This document shows positions 41,411 through 51,020 of a stretch of DNA of 64,000 bases, piece by piece. The DNA is from Pseudooceanicola batsensis HTCC2597. Its GTDB lineage: Bacteria > Pseudomonadota > Alphaproteobacteria > Rhodobacterales > Rhodobacteraceae. How positions within the stretch are numbered: the stretch's first letter is position 1; every line of letters begins with the position of its first letter. Both the position numbers and the translations under genes were made by a program. The notes under the pieces are model-generated. The model was not told the origin of the DNA. It worked only from the letters and a program-made list of their open reading frames with translations, and searched no databases. The stretch is taken from positions 1 to 64,000 of the forward strand of contig NZ_AAMO01000007.1 of the NCBI RefSeq assembly GCF_000152725.1. Reading direction: 5' to 3'.

Positions 41411-42201
41411 TTCACCCGCCATGACGGAACGCCCTTGTTGATGAAGCTGTTGATGCCTTCGATACCTTCCTCCGTCTCCCACGCATCGGCCAGCCGGTCG
41501 GCGGTGTAGATCATGTTGGTCTCCAGATCGTGGGACGCGACATAGGCGATCAGCGCCTTGGTATCGGCCACGGCACCCGGCGCGGCCTGAAGGTGATCAT
41601 GCACCACCCGGTTCACCGTGGCGTCCAGGTCGCCCGGCGCGACAACCTCGGTCAACAGACCGATCCGCTCGGCGCGGGCCGTGTCGAACAACGCCCCCGA
41701 CAGCATGGTTTCACGCGAATGCACCTTGCCGATGCGGGCCACCACATAAGGCGATATATTCGCGGGCAGAAGGCCCAGTTTGACCTCGGTCAGACCGAAG
41801 CGCGCGCCTTCGGCGCCGATGGTGTAGTCGCAGACGGAGATCATGCCGACACCGCCACCGTAGGCCGGGCCGTTGATCCGCCCGATCAAGGGCTTAGGCA
41901 GCGTGTCAAGACGGCGCAACAGCCGCGCCAGCGTGGCGCTTTGTGCGACCCTTTCACTACGGGTTTTCTCGACGTTAGAGGCGAACCAGTTGAAATCGCC
42001 GCCCGCGCAGAAGCTCTTGCCCGCGCCGGTCAGGACCACAATACGCACATCGTCATCTGCAGCCAGCTTTTCTGCGGCATCGTATAGCTCTGCGATCAAT
42101 TCGCCATTCAGCGCGTTGTGTTTGTCGGGGCGGTTGAGCGTCAGCGTGGCGACGCCGCGCGCATCAGTTTCGACAAGGATCGTGTTGTAGGTATTGGTCA
42201 A
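41407..42201 (-). CDS. Enoyl-CoA hydratase, methylglutaconyl/isohexenylglutaconyl-CoA hydratase type
   Basis: A 264-residue crotonase with FCAGGDFNWF, GPAYGGGVGMISVCD and the motif LGLLPANISPYVVARIG, which is characteristic of the LiuC/AtuE branch that hydrates the carboxylated product. TTG 42201 is the start; there is no nearby ATG, and GAGG lies upstream. Placed between the two carboxylase subunit genes, its role in the same pathway is well supported. Confidence 0.88.
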   Translation of the reverse strand: MTNTYNTILVETDARGVATLTLNRPDKHNALNGELIAELYDAAEKLAADDDVRIVVLTGAGKSFCAGGDFNWFASNVEKTRSERVAQSATLARLLRRLDTLPKPLIGRINGPAYGGGVGMISVCDYTIGAEGARFGLTEVKLGLLPANISPYVVARIGKVHSRETMLSGALFDTARAERIGLLTEVVAPGDLDATVNRVVHDHLQAAPGAVADTKALIAYVASHDLETNMIYTADRLADAWETEEGIEGINSFINKGVPSWRVK

Positions 42202-42210
42202 CTTGAAGCC

Positions 42211-43809
42211 TCACATTCTGAATACAGGCGTATGGCGACCGGCTTCGGGCACCGATGTCACGATGGCCAGGCACAGGCCAAGGATATCGCGGGTTTGCGC
42301 GGGTTCGATCAGCCCGTCATCCCAAAGCCGCGAGGTGGCATAATAGGGATCGGACTGTTCACCATACTGGGCCCGAACCTGCTCCTCGATCAGCTTCATG
42401 TCGGCCTCCATCTTGCCCGGGTCGCCCCCTTTCTGGCGGCGCAGTTCCAGCATCACATTTGTGGCGATGTCGGCAGACATGGTGGCCAGTTCCGCGGTGG
42501 GCCAGGCAAAGAGAAAATTCGGGGCGAAACCACGTCCGCACATGCCGTAGTTGCCTGCCCCGTATGAGCCGCCCAAGAGGACCGACAGGCGCGGCACCTT
42601 GGCAACCGACATGGCATAGACCAGCTTGGCACTGTCTTTGGCAATGCCGCCGCGCTCGGCTTCGGTGCCGACCATGAAGCCCGAGATGTTGTGGAGGAAA
42701 AAAAGCGGGATGTTGCGTTGATCGCACATCGACACGAATTGCGCGCCCTTGAGCGAACTGTCGGACACAAGCGCCCCATTATTTGCGAGAATGCCCACTC
42801 GATAGCCGTGAATCCGCGCGGTGCCGCAGACCAGCGTCTCACCCCATCCGGGCTTGAATTCGCGGAATTCGCCGGCGTCGATCATGCGCAGCAGAACCTC
42901 GCGCATGTCATAGGGCTGTTTGCGATCGGCGCTGATGACGCCAAGCAGTTCCTCTGGGTTGCGCGCCGGCGGCGCGCAGGTTGCATCGGGACCCATCGGG
43001 CGCGACTGGCCCAGCTCGGCCACGATGTCGCGCATGAGTGCCAATGCGTGGTACTCGTCCTCGGCCAGATGGTCGGACACCCCCGAAACACGCGAATGCA
43101 TCTCGGCCCCGCCCAATGTTTCTCCATCAACCTCTTCGTTGATCGCCACCTTGACGATCGACGGCCCGCCCAAATGGATGCGCGCGTTGCCGCGCACCAT
43201 GATGACCTCGTCCGACAGGGCGGGAATATAGGCCCCGCCCGCCGTGCAGCCGCCGAACACGGCCGAGATCTGCGGCAGACCGCTGGCCGACATGTTGGTC
43301 TGGCGGTAAAAAGAATTGCCGAAATGCCGGGCATCGGGGAAGACCCTGTCCTGCTCTGGCAGATAGGCACCGCCGCAATCCACCAGATAGAGGCAGGGCA
43401 GCCGGTTCTCGGCTGCGATTTCCTGGGCGCGGATGTGTTTCTGCACGGTTTCGTGATAGAAAGACCCACCCTTCACTGTAGCATCGTTGGCGATCACAAC
43501 GCAGGGCAGCCCGTGGACGATCCCGATACCGGTCACAATCCCCGCACCGGGCACCTCGCCCCCGTATTGACCGTAGGCGGCAAGCGACGACAGCTCAAGA
43601 AACGCAGTGCCCGGATCTACCAGCAGGTCGATCCGTTCGCGGACCAATAGCTTGCTGCGCTTGCGATGCCGCGCGACCATGTCGGGGCGGCCGCCAGCCG
43701 TTGCTTCGGCGATCCGCGCGCGCAGCGTTTCGACGCGCTCGCTTTGTGCGGCGTGGTTGCGGGTGTAGGTCTCTGATGCGGTCAGCACCGCTGTTTCAAG
43801 ACGTGCCAT
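42211..43809 (-). CDS. Acyl-CoA carboxylase beta subunit (carboxyltransferase)
   Basis: A 532-residue carboxyltransferase of the MCC-beta type with both crotonase-like halves; motifs include GGSFYHETVQKH, FGGCTAGGAYIPALSD, and GGSYGAGNYGMCGRGFAPNF. It transfers carboxyl from biotin to the acyl-CoA. ATG 43809 comes 4 bases after the TetR stop; an upstream ATG at 43878 would overlap that gene heavily. LiuB- or AtuC-like. Confidence 0.92.
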   Translation of the reverse strand: MARLETAVLTASETYTRNHAAQSERVETLRARIAEATAGGRPDMVARHRKRSKLLVRERIDLLVDPGTAFLELSSLAAYGQYGGEVPGAGIVTGIGIVHGLPCVVIANDATVKGGSFYHETVQKHIRAQEIAAENRLPCLYLVDCGGAYLPEQDRVFPDARHFGNSFYRQTNMSASGLPQISAVFGGCTAGGAYIPALSDEVIMVRGNARIHLGGPSIVKVAINEEVDGETLGGAEMHSRVSGVSDHLAEDEYHALALMRDIVAELGQSRPMGPDATCAPPARNPEELLGVISADRKQPYDMREVLLRMIDAGEFREFKPGWGETLVCGTARIHGYRVGILANNGALVSDSSLKGAQFVSMCDQRNIPLFFLHNISGFMVGTEAERGGIAKDSAKLVYAMSVAKVPRLSVLLGGSYGAGNYGMCGRGFAPNFLFAWPTAELATMSADIATNVMLELRRQKGGDPGKMEADMKLIEEQVRAQYGEQSDPYYATSRLWDDGLIEPAQTRDILGLCLAIVTSVPEAGRHTPVFRM

Positions 43810-43813
43810 GAAG

Positions 43814-44443
43814 TCAGGTATCCTGTCTTTGGAGTATCCCGTTGAGGAACACATCGGCATAGCTGCGTGACAACGCATCGGCGCTACCGCGGTCCGGGTC
43901 GAACCAGTCGAGCGTGGCGTTGAGCGCGCCGATCAGCATCAGGCGCAGGCGGCGGATGTCGACATCGCGTTTCAGCGCGCCGTCATCTCGAAGCCGGGTC
44001 AGAAGCGCGTCCCACTCGGCCTCATAGGCGCGCCGTAGCGGCAGGTTCGCATCCCGCACGGGTTGGGGCACCTGCCCGAAGATACGCACATTGGCCGAGG
44101 TGTAATCGCTCAGGTCAAGAAGCGCGCGCAGATGGGCCTGGATCGCAGTCCTCAGGATCGCCTCGGCACCGGTGTTTTCGGGCAAGGCGGACACGGCCTG
44201 GCGCATGCTGTCATGCACCACCCGGATGCCCCTGTCGAGAACCGCCACAACGATTTCGTCCTTGGAACCGAAATGGTAATAAATGCTGGCCGCCTTGATC
44301 CCCGCGGCCCCGGCGATCTTTCTGAGCGACACTGCCCCATAGCCCTGTTCACGGAAGAGCCGCGCGGAGATATCCAGCACACCGACTCGCCCGACCGCGT
44401 TGCGCGGGGTGTCGCAAAGCTTGCTTGGTGTGGTCTCTGTCAT
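43814..44443 (-). CDS. TetR-family regulator of the carboxylase operon
   Basis: 209 residues. HTH at about 17-62 (ISARLFREQGY, VSLRKIAGAAGIKAASIYYHF), then a ligand domain containing YTSANVRIFG and NATLDWFDP, which recur in both halves of the tandem regulator at 60739. It is the first gene of the 44443-38238 operon and has a perfect CTAACA-AC-TGTTAG palindrome 27 bases upstream, so it is very likely autoregulated. An acyl-CoA ligand is plausible. Confidence 0.9.
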   Translation of the reverse strand: MTETTPSKLCDTPRNAVGRVGVLDISARLFREQGYGAVSLRKIAGAAGIKAASIYYHFGSKDEIVVAVLDRGIRVVHDSMRQAVSALPENTGAEAILRTAIQAHLRALLDLSDYTSANVRIFGQVPQPVRDANLPLRRAYEAEWDALLTRLRDDGALKRDVDIRRLRLMLIGALNATLDWFDPDRGSADALSRSYADVFLNGILQRQDT

Positions 44444-44470
44444 GGGGTCGCAATTCGCCTCCGCAAATAT

Positions 44471-44484
44471 CTAACAACTGTTAG
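44471..44484. promoter_or_regulatory. Operator palindrome CTAACA-N2-TGTTAG
   Basis: A perfect 14-bp palindrome, CTAACAACTGTTAG, upstream of the TetR/carboxylase operon. The same site occurs at 62117-62130, and close variants at 48558-48571 and 55683-55696. Confidence 0.75.
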
Positions 44485-44732
44485 GTGGCTGGCGCCAATG
44501 AGTCAATCGTTCACGGCGGGCTGGATCGGAAATCGTTAAGACTGGACGGGTTCGCGACAGTGGTCATTCGACCCGGTCACGGCAAAAGCGGGTAGCGAGC
44601 CCGCGTAATCAGGTGCCGCGCAACGTATCGGTCTCCGCTTCAGTGACGGACAAAGAGAACATCGAAAACCAAACGAAAACCCGGCACCGGCGTGGCCCGA
44701 CATGTATCTAGGTCTAAATTTGGTCGTCGTCT

Positions 44733-45590
44733 TCAGTGTTGAGCACGGGGCCGTTGCGGACCGGGTTCCCTCAGTTCGTCCAGAACCCGCGCCACCAGTT
44801 CACCCATGCCGGACGAGAAATCCGGGTTCGTCCGCATCAACCCAGCGGAACGACGGCTACCTTCGAGACTTTGAACCTGCCTGCGTAGGGTATTGATATC
44901 GACAGGGGCGCGTGCGGCCGAGAGTTTCTTGGCCTCGGGGCAGCCGATCCGCCCTTGCTTGAGTGCAGGAACAACTCGGCGTTCACAATGGCACGCACCA
45001 ATGGCTCCGGCGATCCCGCATGTCTGAGACACAAAACCCGTGACCTTGTCCCGCGCACGCCTCAGGCGCTGACGGAAAGCGGCCGCAGAGATCTCGAGGG
45101 CGGAGGAAGCTTCAGTGTCGGACAATTCGAAGATTTCACCAAGAATATAGGCGATCCTGAGATCACGACTGAGGCACACCAGCATGGCAAGCGTGCAGCC
45201 GATCTTGACCTCGTTTACGGCTAGCGCGAACTCCGGTTCGCTTAGCCCGCTCTCGTTGCTGGAAACCGCGCCATCGGCAAGATCTTCGGCGAAATCGTTG
45301 AACTCCAAGCGCATCGATTCCAATTGCCCGCGACGGCGTTCGCGAACAAGGTGTCGGCTGGCAACCTTCAACGCCCAGCCGCCAGCAGCGCCAACATCCT
45401 GAACCGTTCCCAGGTGGGTTATGATCTTCACCAGGATTTCCTGGGTTGCATCTTCCGCGTCAGAGCGGTTCGCAAGCATTCGCATCGCGAGGTTGAAAAC
45501 CGGCCGTTGCGCGCAGCGCGCGATCTCCTCGAGGGCGGCGCGGTTTCCCTCCCGCGCCGCCAGGACCACATTTGGATCAAGCTTGATCAT
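44733..45590 (-). CDS. ECF-type RNA polymerase sigma factor with Cys-rich C-terminal extension
   Basis: 285 residues. Sigma region 2 (20-90, with DAEDATQEILVKIITHLG), a linker, then region 4 (115-185, FELSDTEASSALEISAAAFRQRLRRAR). The C-terminal hundred residues contain CGIAGAIGACHCERRVVPALKQGRIGC-like spacing of Cys and His (a likely metal or redox site) plus a helical tail, which simple ECF factors lack. It overlaps the SRPBCC gene by 4 bases (ATGA). No separate anti-sigma gene is adjacent. Confidence 0.82.
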   Translation of the reverse strand: MIKLDPNVVLAAREGNRAALEEIARCAQRPVFNLAMRMLANRSDAEDATQEILVKIITHLGTVQDVGAAGGWALKVASRHLVRERRRGQLESMRLEFNDFAEDLADGAVSSNESGLSEPEFALAVNEVKIGCTLAMLVCLSRDLRIAYILGEIFELSDTEASSALEISAAAFRQRLRRARDKVTGFVSQTCGIAGAIGACHCERRVVPALKQGRIGCPEAKKLSAARAPVDINTLRRQVQSLEGSRRSAGLMRTNPDFSSGMGELVARVLDELREPGPQRPRAQH

Positions 45591-45988
45591 GCTTCCAATT
45601 GGCCTTTCAACGAGATGAGCTCGTTTGCCAGGAGTTCCATTTGCGCGCTCAGAGTTCCCTCGAGGGCCTCAAGGGGAACCGGCGGAGCCATGAGGACAAA
45701 CGAATAGACCGCCCCGTTGTCACCGTTCGGCGTGACGCGCGAGAAGGAAACCCCCTCGGACCCATCGGGAAAGGTCATGTACCAATCAACGGTGCCCCGG
45801 TCGGCATCGGTGACGGTGTTGAGCTTGATGGGCGCAACGCCGTTGGGAGTGACCAGGTCGGCGGTCTCATCGTCTGCGCGTTCAAAGGCATTTGTCCACT
45901 TCGGCAGGTTGGCCGGCTTCGAGACGAAATCGAACACGGCAGCGGCGGCTTTGTCGATTGACACGGATTGGACGTCAAAGGTTTTCAT
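45587..45988 (-). CDS. SRPBCC-superfamily protein (START/polyketide-cyclase-like)
   Basis: 133 residues with an N-terminal VSIDKAAAAVFDFVSKPANLPKW, the usual first helix-loop of SRPBCC ligand-binding folds. ATG 45988 follows AGGAGGAACC. It is co-translated with the sigma factor, so it may sense a hydrophobic ligand for it; that is inference. The 230 bases between 46148 and 46378 show nothing convincing. Confidence 0.75.
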   Translation of the reverse strand: MKTFDVQSVSIDKAAAAVFDFVSKPANLPKWTNAFERADDETADLVTPNGVAPIKLNTVTDADRGTVDWYMTFPDGSEGVSFSRVTPNGDNGAVYSFVLMAPPVPLEALEGTLSAQMELLANELISLKGQLEA

Positions 45989-46378
45989 AGGTTCCTCCTG
46001 GAATTTAGGCACCCGATCATTCGGTCTGCAACAGGTAAGGAGGAAGCGAGGAGGCAAAGCGTGACAAACTTTTTTGGTCCTGGGCTCTTTTTTTGAACGC
46101 GCATGAGAACTAATCGAGAGACAGCGCAAATAATGTAGTTCAATCACTTGCGTCGAACAGTCGAGGTGGCCAATAGGGTATCAGCTAGCGAATACAAACT
46201 CTGCCCTGCATCCGCCTTATTCGAGGCCAGCGCGGCGGGAAAATTCTCTCAGTTTAGGACCGGCGACTATTCGCCCGCTCCGGGTTGACTGCCGCCATCC
46301 AGTGCTTTCGCTTGGGGTACATGCCTCGTGACCTCACGTCTGCTTGAGTGCAAATTGCAGGACCCAGGACTCGTAGTG

Positions 46379-47209
46379 TTAGATCACGAAACCGCCACCG
46401 CAGATGATGTGCTGGCCTGAAATGAAGTTCGATTCCGGCGCACAGAACAGATAGACGGCACCGGCAGCTTCTTCCGGAGTGCCGACCCGGCCCAGCGGGA
46501 TCATGCGCTCCATCTGGGACAGGAGATCGGGATTCACGCCGACCTTGATCTCTTTTTCTTCGACCTTGATCGTGCTGTCGCCATCCGCGCTGCCTTCGGT
46601 CAGGCGGGTGCGAATCGGGCCGAAGGCGACGGCGTTGACGTTGACCTTATAGCGGCCCCATTCCTTGGCCATCGTCCGGGTGACCCCTAGGATACCGGCC
46701 TTAGCGGCGGAATAGTTGATCTGGCCAGCATTGCCGCCGGTCCCCGCGATGGACGAGATATTCACCACCTTGCGGAACACTTCCTGCCCGGCGGCGGCCT
46801 CTTGCTTGGCCTTGGCGCTGATCACCGGCTGGGCGGCGCGCATGATCTTGAAGGGCGCGGTCAGGTGAACGTCGATGATCGCCTGCCACTGGTCGTCGGT
46901 CATCTTCTGAACAACGCTGTCCCAGGTGTAGCCGGCGTTGTTGACGATGATGTCGAGCCCGCCAAAGCTGTCCACGCCGGTCTTGACGAACCGTTCGGCA
47001 AAACCGTCTTCGGTCACGCTGCCGGCGCAGACCACGGCCTCGCCGCCGGTGTTGCGAATGGCTTCGGCGGTTTCATTGGCCGGGTCCGCATCCAGATCGT
47101 TGATCACCAGCCGGGCCCCTTCCGAGGCCAGCTTGAGCGCGATTTCGCGGCCAATGCCACGGCCCGAACCGGAAACCAGGGCGACGCGCCCGTCGAGTTT
47201 TCCTGTCAT
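46379..47209 (-). CDS. SDR-family 3-hydroxyacyl-CoA dehydrogenase/oxidoreductase
   Basis: A 276-residue classical short-chain dehydrogenase: GSGRGIGREIA nucleotide motif, NNAGYTW, catalytic Ser in NISSIAG and YSAAK, and the ending SGQHIICGGG. It resembles FabG-like 3-hydroxyacyl-CoA dehydrogenases. ATG 47209 has GGAGGAAAC upstream. It is downstream of the thiolase with 25 bases between, making a pair that could run the last two steps of beta-oxidation. Confidence 0.9.
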   Translation of the reverse strand: MTGKLDGRVALVSGSGRGIGREIALKLASEGARLVINDLDADPANETAEAIRNTGGEAVVCAGSVTEDGFAERFVKTGVDSFGGLDIIVNNAGYTWDSVVQKMTDDQWQAIIDVHLTAPFKIMRAAQPVISAKAKQEAAAGQEVFRKVVNISSIAGTGGNAGQINYSAAKAGILGVTRTMAKEWGRYKVNVNAVAFGPIRTRLTEGSADGDSTIKVEEKEIKVGVNPDLLSQMERMIPLGRVGTPEEAAGAVYLFCAPESNFISGQHIICGGGFVI

Positions 47210-47234
47210 GATGTTTCCTCCTGAAAGGTATTGT

Positions 47235-48419
47235 TCACGCTTTTTCGTAAAGCGTGGTGACACAGGCCCCGCCGAGGCCCAGATTGTGCTGAAGCGCCAG
47301 ACGTGCGCCATCAACCTGGCGCGCATCTGCCTGGCCGCGAAGCTGCTGAACGAGCTCGGTACATTGCGCTAGGCCGGTCGCCCCAAGCGGATGGCCTTTG
47401 GACAAAAGACCGCCCGACGGGTTGGTCACGTATTTTCCGCCGTAGGTGTTGTCGCCATCATCAACGAATTTCGCCGCTTCGCCGCGACCGCAAAGACCAA
47501 GCGCTTCATAGGTGATCAGCTCGTTGTGGGCGAAACAGTCGTGCAGTTCGACCACATCCACGTCCTCAGGCCCGATGCCCGCCGCCTCGTAGACCTGATC
47601 GGCGGCGCGCTTGGCCATCGAGAAGCCGACAACCTCGCGCATGTCATGGGCTTCGAAAGTTTCCGGCCCGTCCGTTGTCATGGCCTGCGCCGCGATCCGA
47701 ACGGAACTGTCCAGTCCGTGCTTGTCGGCGAATTCCTTGGAACAGACGATCGCCGCCGCCGCGCCACAGGTTGGCGGGCAGGCCATCAGCCTGGTCATGA
47801 CACCGGGCCAGACGACCTGCGCGGCCATGACGTCGTCCGCCGTCACTTCCTGCCGGAACAGGGCAACCGGATTCCTGGCCGCATGGCGGCTGGCCTTGGC
47901 GCGGATTTTTGCAAAGGTATCCAGCGTCGTGCCGAACTCTTCCATATGCGCCTTGCCCGCGCCGCCAAAATAGCGCAGCGCCAGCGGGATCTCCGAATTA
48001 CCGACCAGATCGTCGGTTTCTTCGTCGAAGGCCGCGAACGGGCTGACCCGATCTTGGAACATCGCGCCGATTGCGCCGGGCTGCATCTGTTCGAACCCGA
48101 GTGCCAGCGCACATTCCACCGCGCCGCTTTCGACAGCCTGGCGGGCCAGGAACAGGGCCGACGACCCGGTTGAGCAGTTGTTGTTCACATTCAGAACCGG
48201 GATGCCGGTCATGCCGACCTGGTACAAGGCCCGCTGGCCACAGGTGCTGTCGCCATAGACATAGCCCACATAGGCCTGCTGGACCCTCTCGTAGTCCAAC
48301 CCCGCGTCGGCCAGGGCAGCCTTGGTCGCCGCGGTCGCCATCACATCGTAGCTTTCTGATTTTCCCGGCTTCTGGAACGGGACCATTCCGACGCCGACGA
48401 CATGAGCCTTGTCTGTCAT
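47235..48419 (-). CDS. SCP2-type thiolase
   Basis: A 394-residue thiolase of the SCP-x/Ltp group with an intact active site: Cys 82 in NNNCSTGSSA, HDCFAHNE, and GHPLGATG near the end. It cleaves 3-ketoacyl-CoAs, often branched ones. The intact Cys contrasts with the Cys-less aldolase at 18288. Its promoter region shares a near-duplicate operator with 55670-55698. Confidence 0.9.
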   Translation of the reverse strand: MTDKAHVVGVGMVPFQKPGKSESYDVMATAATKAALADAGLDYERVQQAYVGYVYGDSTCGQRALYQVGMTGIPVLNVNNNCSTGSSALFLARQAVESGAVECALALGFEQMQPGAIGAMFQDRVSPFAAFDEETDDLVGNSEIPLALRYFGGAGKAHMEEFGTTLDTFAKIRAKASRHAARNPVALFRQEVTADDVMAAQVVWPGVMTRLMACPPTCGAAAAIVCSKEFADKHGLDSSVRIAAQAMTTDGPETFEAHDMREVVGFSMAKRAADQVYEAAGIGPEDVDVVELHDCFAHNELITYEALGLCGRGEAAKFVDDGDNTYGGKYVTNPSGGLLSKGHPLGATGLAQCTELVQQLRGQADARQVDGARLALQHNLGLGGACVTTLYEKA

Positions 48420-48544
48420 TTCTCACTCTCCCATGCTTGGAATGGCTGTTTCGAATGCTGCGCCATGTCCATTTTCTACCGCTTGTTAGATTTTAGCTTC
48501 CGGCATTGGAAACTGTCAACATCGTCACTGTTTGACGTTGGGTG

Positions 48545-48573
48545 CTTGCGCTATTTTCTAACATATGCTTGAT
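48545..48573. promoter_or_regulatory. Operator/promoter box upstream of the thiolase and PaaY-like genes
   Basis: These 29 bases match 55670-55698 at 26 positions. The core CTAACATATGCTTG (48558-48571) is a variant of the CTAACA-N2-TGTTAG palindrome. It lies between the divergent genes at 48419 and 48687. Confidence 0.65.
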
Positions 48574-48686
48574 AATTTTAACCGCATATTCTGGCGGGTA
48601 CACGTTCTGGACGCGAGCCCGGCAACACGCGCGGTGAACGATTGATACGTGTTCCGCCGACACAGAGTCCACAGAAGGTAACGAGA

Positions 48687-49298
48687 ATGGCTTATTGTTA
48701 CGAATTCAAAGGGTTTGTGCCTGTCGTGCCCGAGGATTCATATGTCCATCCCCAGGCGGTTCTGATCGGAAACGTCATCCTCGGTCATGGATGCTATATC
48801 GGACCCGGAGCAAGTCTGCGGGGCGATTTCGGCAAAATCGTGATCGGGGATGGCGCCAATGTGCAGGACAACTGCATCATCCATTCCTTTCCCGGCCGCG
48901 ACGCGGTGGTGGAGACCGATGGTCATATCGGTCACGGCGCGATCCTGCACGGTTGCACGGTTGGCCGGAACGCTCTTGTCGGGATGAATGCCGTCATCAT
49001 GGACGGCGTGGAGCTTGGGGCGGAATCAATCGTCGGGGCGCAGGCCTTCGTGCGGGGCGAAACGGTGATACGGCCGCGTTCGATGGTGGTCGGATCGCCG
49101 GCGAAGGTGATCCGAGAAGTCAGCGAGAAAGAGGTTGCGTGGAAGACACGCGGCACTGCCGAGTATCAGCAACTTGCGCGCGACTGCCTGGTCGGATTGA
49201 GGCCCGTCACGCCGCTGAAAGCGGTCGAGCCGGACCGCCCGGAAATGTCGGCCTCTGACGTCGTTTCCATACAGGAAGCGCGGCAGACGCCGTCCTGA
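48687..49298 (+). CDS. PaaY/CaiE-like gamma-carbonic-anhydrase-fold protein
   Basis: A 203-residue left-handed beta-helix protein with hexapeptide repeats ([34 protein letters not shown]) and three metal-type histidines in the [17 protein letters not shown] region. PaaY is a thioesterase that rescues CoA in phenylacetate breakdown, and CaiE acts in carnitine metabolism; either name fits. ATG 48687 has GGTAACGAG ahead. A housekeeping role for stalled thioesters is plausible. Confidence 0.85.
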   Translation: MAYCYEFKGFVPVVPEDSYVHPQAVLIGNVILGHGCYIGPGASLRGDFGKIVIGDGANVQDNCIIHSFPGRDAVVETDGHIGHGAILHGCTVGRNALVGMNAVIMDGVELGAESIVGAQAFVRGETVIRPRSMVVGSPAKVIREVSEKEVAWKTRGTAEYQQLARDCLVGLRPVTPLKAVEPDRPEMSASDVVSIQEARQTPS

Positions 49299-49319
49299 GT
49301 TGACAGCTTCGCGGTCTTC

Positions 49320-49340
49320 CCCGGTGCCGAAAGCGCCGGG
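49320..49340. terminator. Possible hairpin terminator between convergent genes
   Basis: Stem CCCGGTGC / GCGCCGGG (8 pairs including one G-T) around CGAAA, between the stops at 49298 and 49407. No T-run follows. Confidence 0.35.
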
Positions 49341-49406
49341 TGGTATCGTCTTGGCGCGGGGGCGGCCCCTGCGGAATACCGGCGTGCCGCCCTGCCCCTC
49401 AGGCCG

Positions 49407-51020
49407 TCACAGCCGGAAGATCCCGTAATGCGGCTCGTCTATCGGCGCGTTCAACGATGCAGAGATCGACATGCCAAGCGCATTGCGCGTGTCCGCCGGG
49501 TCGAGGATGCCGTCATCCCACAATTCCGAGGTCGAGGTATAGGCCTCGACATCGCGTTTGAATTTTTCCAGCACCGGATCTCGGATCGCGGCGATCTCTT
49601 CTTCGCTCAACTCCTTGCCTTCGCGCTGAAGCTGCCGGATCTTGACGTCCGCCATGGTATTGGCGGCCTGATCCGCCCCCATCACCCCGATCTCGGCCTG
49701 CGGCCACATGAACAGCGTGCGTGCATCCCAGGCCCGTCCGCACATGCCGTAATTGCCTGCGCCGTAAGAGGCATTGGCGATCACGGTAAACTTCGGCACG
49801 ACCGAGCCGCCCTGCGCCATCAGCATCTTGGCGCCGTCCTTGGCGATGCCGCGTTCCTCGTATTCGCGGCCGACCATGTAGCCGGTGATATTCTGGAAGA
49901 ACACCAGGGGCGTCCGGTTCTGGTTGCATAGTTGCATGAAATGCGCCGCCTTGAGCGAGCTGTCGTTGAACAGCACCCCGTTATTGGCAAGGATGCCGAC
50001 CTTGTAGCCCCAGATATGGGCAAAGCCACAAATCATCGTGGTGCCGTAATCCGGCTGGTATTCGTGAAACCGCGAACCGTCCACGATCCGGGCCAGCACT
50101 TCGCGCATGTCGAACTGGGTCTTACGGTCCTTGGGGATGATCCCGTAAAGTTCGGTCGGGTCGTAATAAGGGTCTTCGAAAGCGGCGGTCTCGATGAGGG
50201 TTTTCGGCTTGCGCTTCCACTGGCTGACAATTTCGCGCGCCAGCGAAAAGGCTTGCTGTTCGCTCGCGGCGCGGTAGTCGCCGGTCCCCGAGATCGAGGT
50301 GTGCATGACCGCCCCGCCCAGTTCCTGCACGCCGACCTCTTCGCCGGTGGCCGCCTTGACCAGCGGCGGGCCGCCCAGAAAGATCGCCCCGGTGCCCTCG
50401 ATGATGATGTTATAGTCGCTCAGTGTCGGCACATAGGCGCCGCCCGCCGTGCAATGCCCGCCGACAATGGCGAGTTGCGGGATATTGGCCTGGCTCAGCT
50501 TGACCTGGTTGCGAAACACCCGCCCGCCCAGGTAGCGGTCTGGAAACACCCCGTGTTGCAGCGGCAGGAAGCCCCCGGCGCTGTCGCAGATATGGATGAC
50601 CGGCAGGTGGTTCTCCAACGCCACATCCAGAAGGCGCACGATCTTCTTCACGGTATGCGGATACCAGGCACCGCCCTTGACGCTGGCGTCATTGGCATGA
50701 ATGGCCACCTCGCGTCCCTGCACGATGCCGATCCCCGTGACCACGGCAGCCCCCGGCACCGCACCTTCGTATTCCCGGCAGGCGGCCAGGGTCGAAAACT
50801 CCAGAAACGGCGTGCCGGGATCCAGCAGCAGCTTCAGCCGCTCGCGCACGCCCAGCTTGTTCTGCCGCGCAAGCCGGTCGATGTCGCGTTGGGGCCGCTC
50901 ATGGCGCGCCGCGTGCTGGCGGGCGTGAAACTCCTTCAGCCGCGCGGTCATGGCGGCGTGGTTGGCCTTGTAATCGGGGGCGTTGGTGTCGATCAGACTT
51001 TCAATCCTGCGCATTCTCAT
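49407..51020 (-). CDS. Acyl-CoA carboxylase carboxyltransferase subunit (second system)
   Basis: A 537-residue carboxyltransferase with GGAWYPHTVKKI, GGHCTAGGAYVPTLSD, and NASYGAGNYGMCGRAWD. It differs from the first system's beta subunit by its own insertions (KELSEEEIAAIRDPVLEKF). ATG 51020 overlaps the biotin-carrier stop (ATGA). It works with the separate biotin carboxylase and carrier proteins encoded just upstream. Confidence 0.92.
   Translation of the reverse strand: MRMRRIESLIDTNAPDYKANHAAMTARLKEFHARQHAARHERPQRDIDRLARQNKLGVRERLKLLLDPGTPFLEFSTLAACREYEGAVPGAAVVTGIGIVQGREVAIHANDASVKGGAWYPHTVKKIVRLLDVALENHLPVIHICDSAGGFLPLQHGVFPDRYLGGRVFRNQVKLSQANIPQLAIVGGHCTAGGAYVPTLSDYNIIIEGTGAIFLGGPPLVKAATGEEVGVQELGGAVMHTSISGTGDYRAASEQQAFSLAREIVSQWKRKPKTLIETAAFEDPYYDPTELYGIIPKDRKTQFDMREVLARIVDGSRFHEYQPDYGTTMICGFAHIWGYKVGILANNGVLFNDSSLKAAHFMQLCNQNRTPLVFFQNITGYMVGREYEERGIAKDGAKMLMAQGGSVVPKFTVIANASYGAGNYGMCGRAWDARTLFMWPQAEIGVMGADQAANTMADVKIRQLQREGKELSEEEIAAIRDPVLEKFKRDVEAYTSTSELWDDGILDPADTRNALGMSISASLNAPIDEPHYGIFRL

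Noticed and set aside
44485-44732. Gap between the TetR and sigma-factor genes
   Set aside because: Small open frames are present but none has a ribosome binding site or protein-like composition; no RNA gene pattern seen.
44702-44896. 64-codon plus-strand frame at the sigma-factor 3' end
   Set aside because: Antisense shadow of the sigma-factor gene without domain or start signals.
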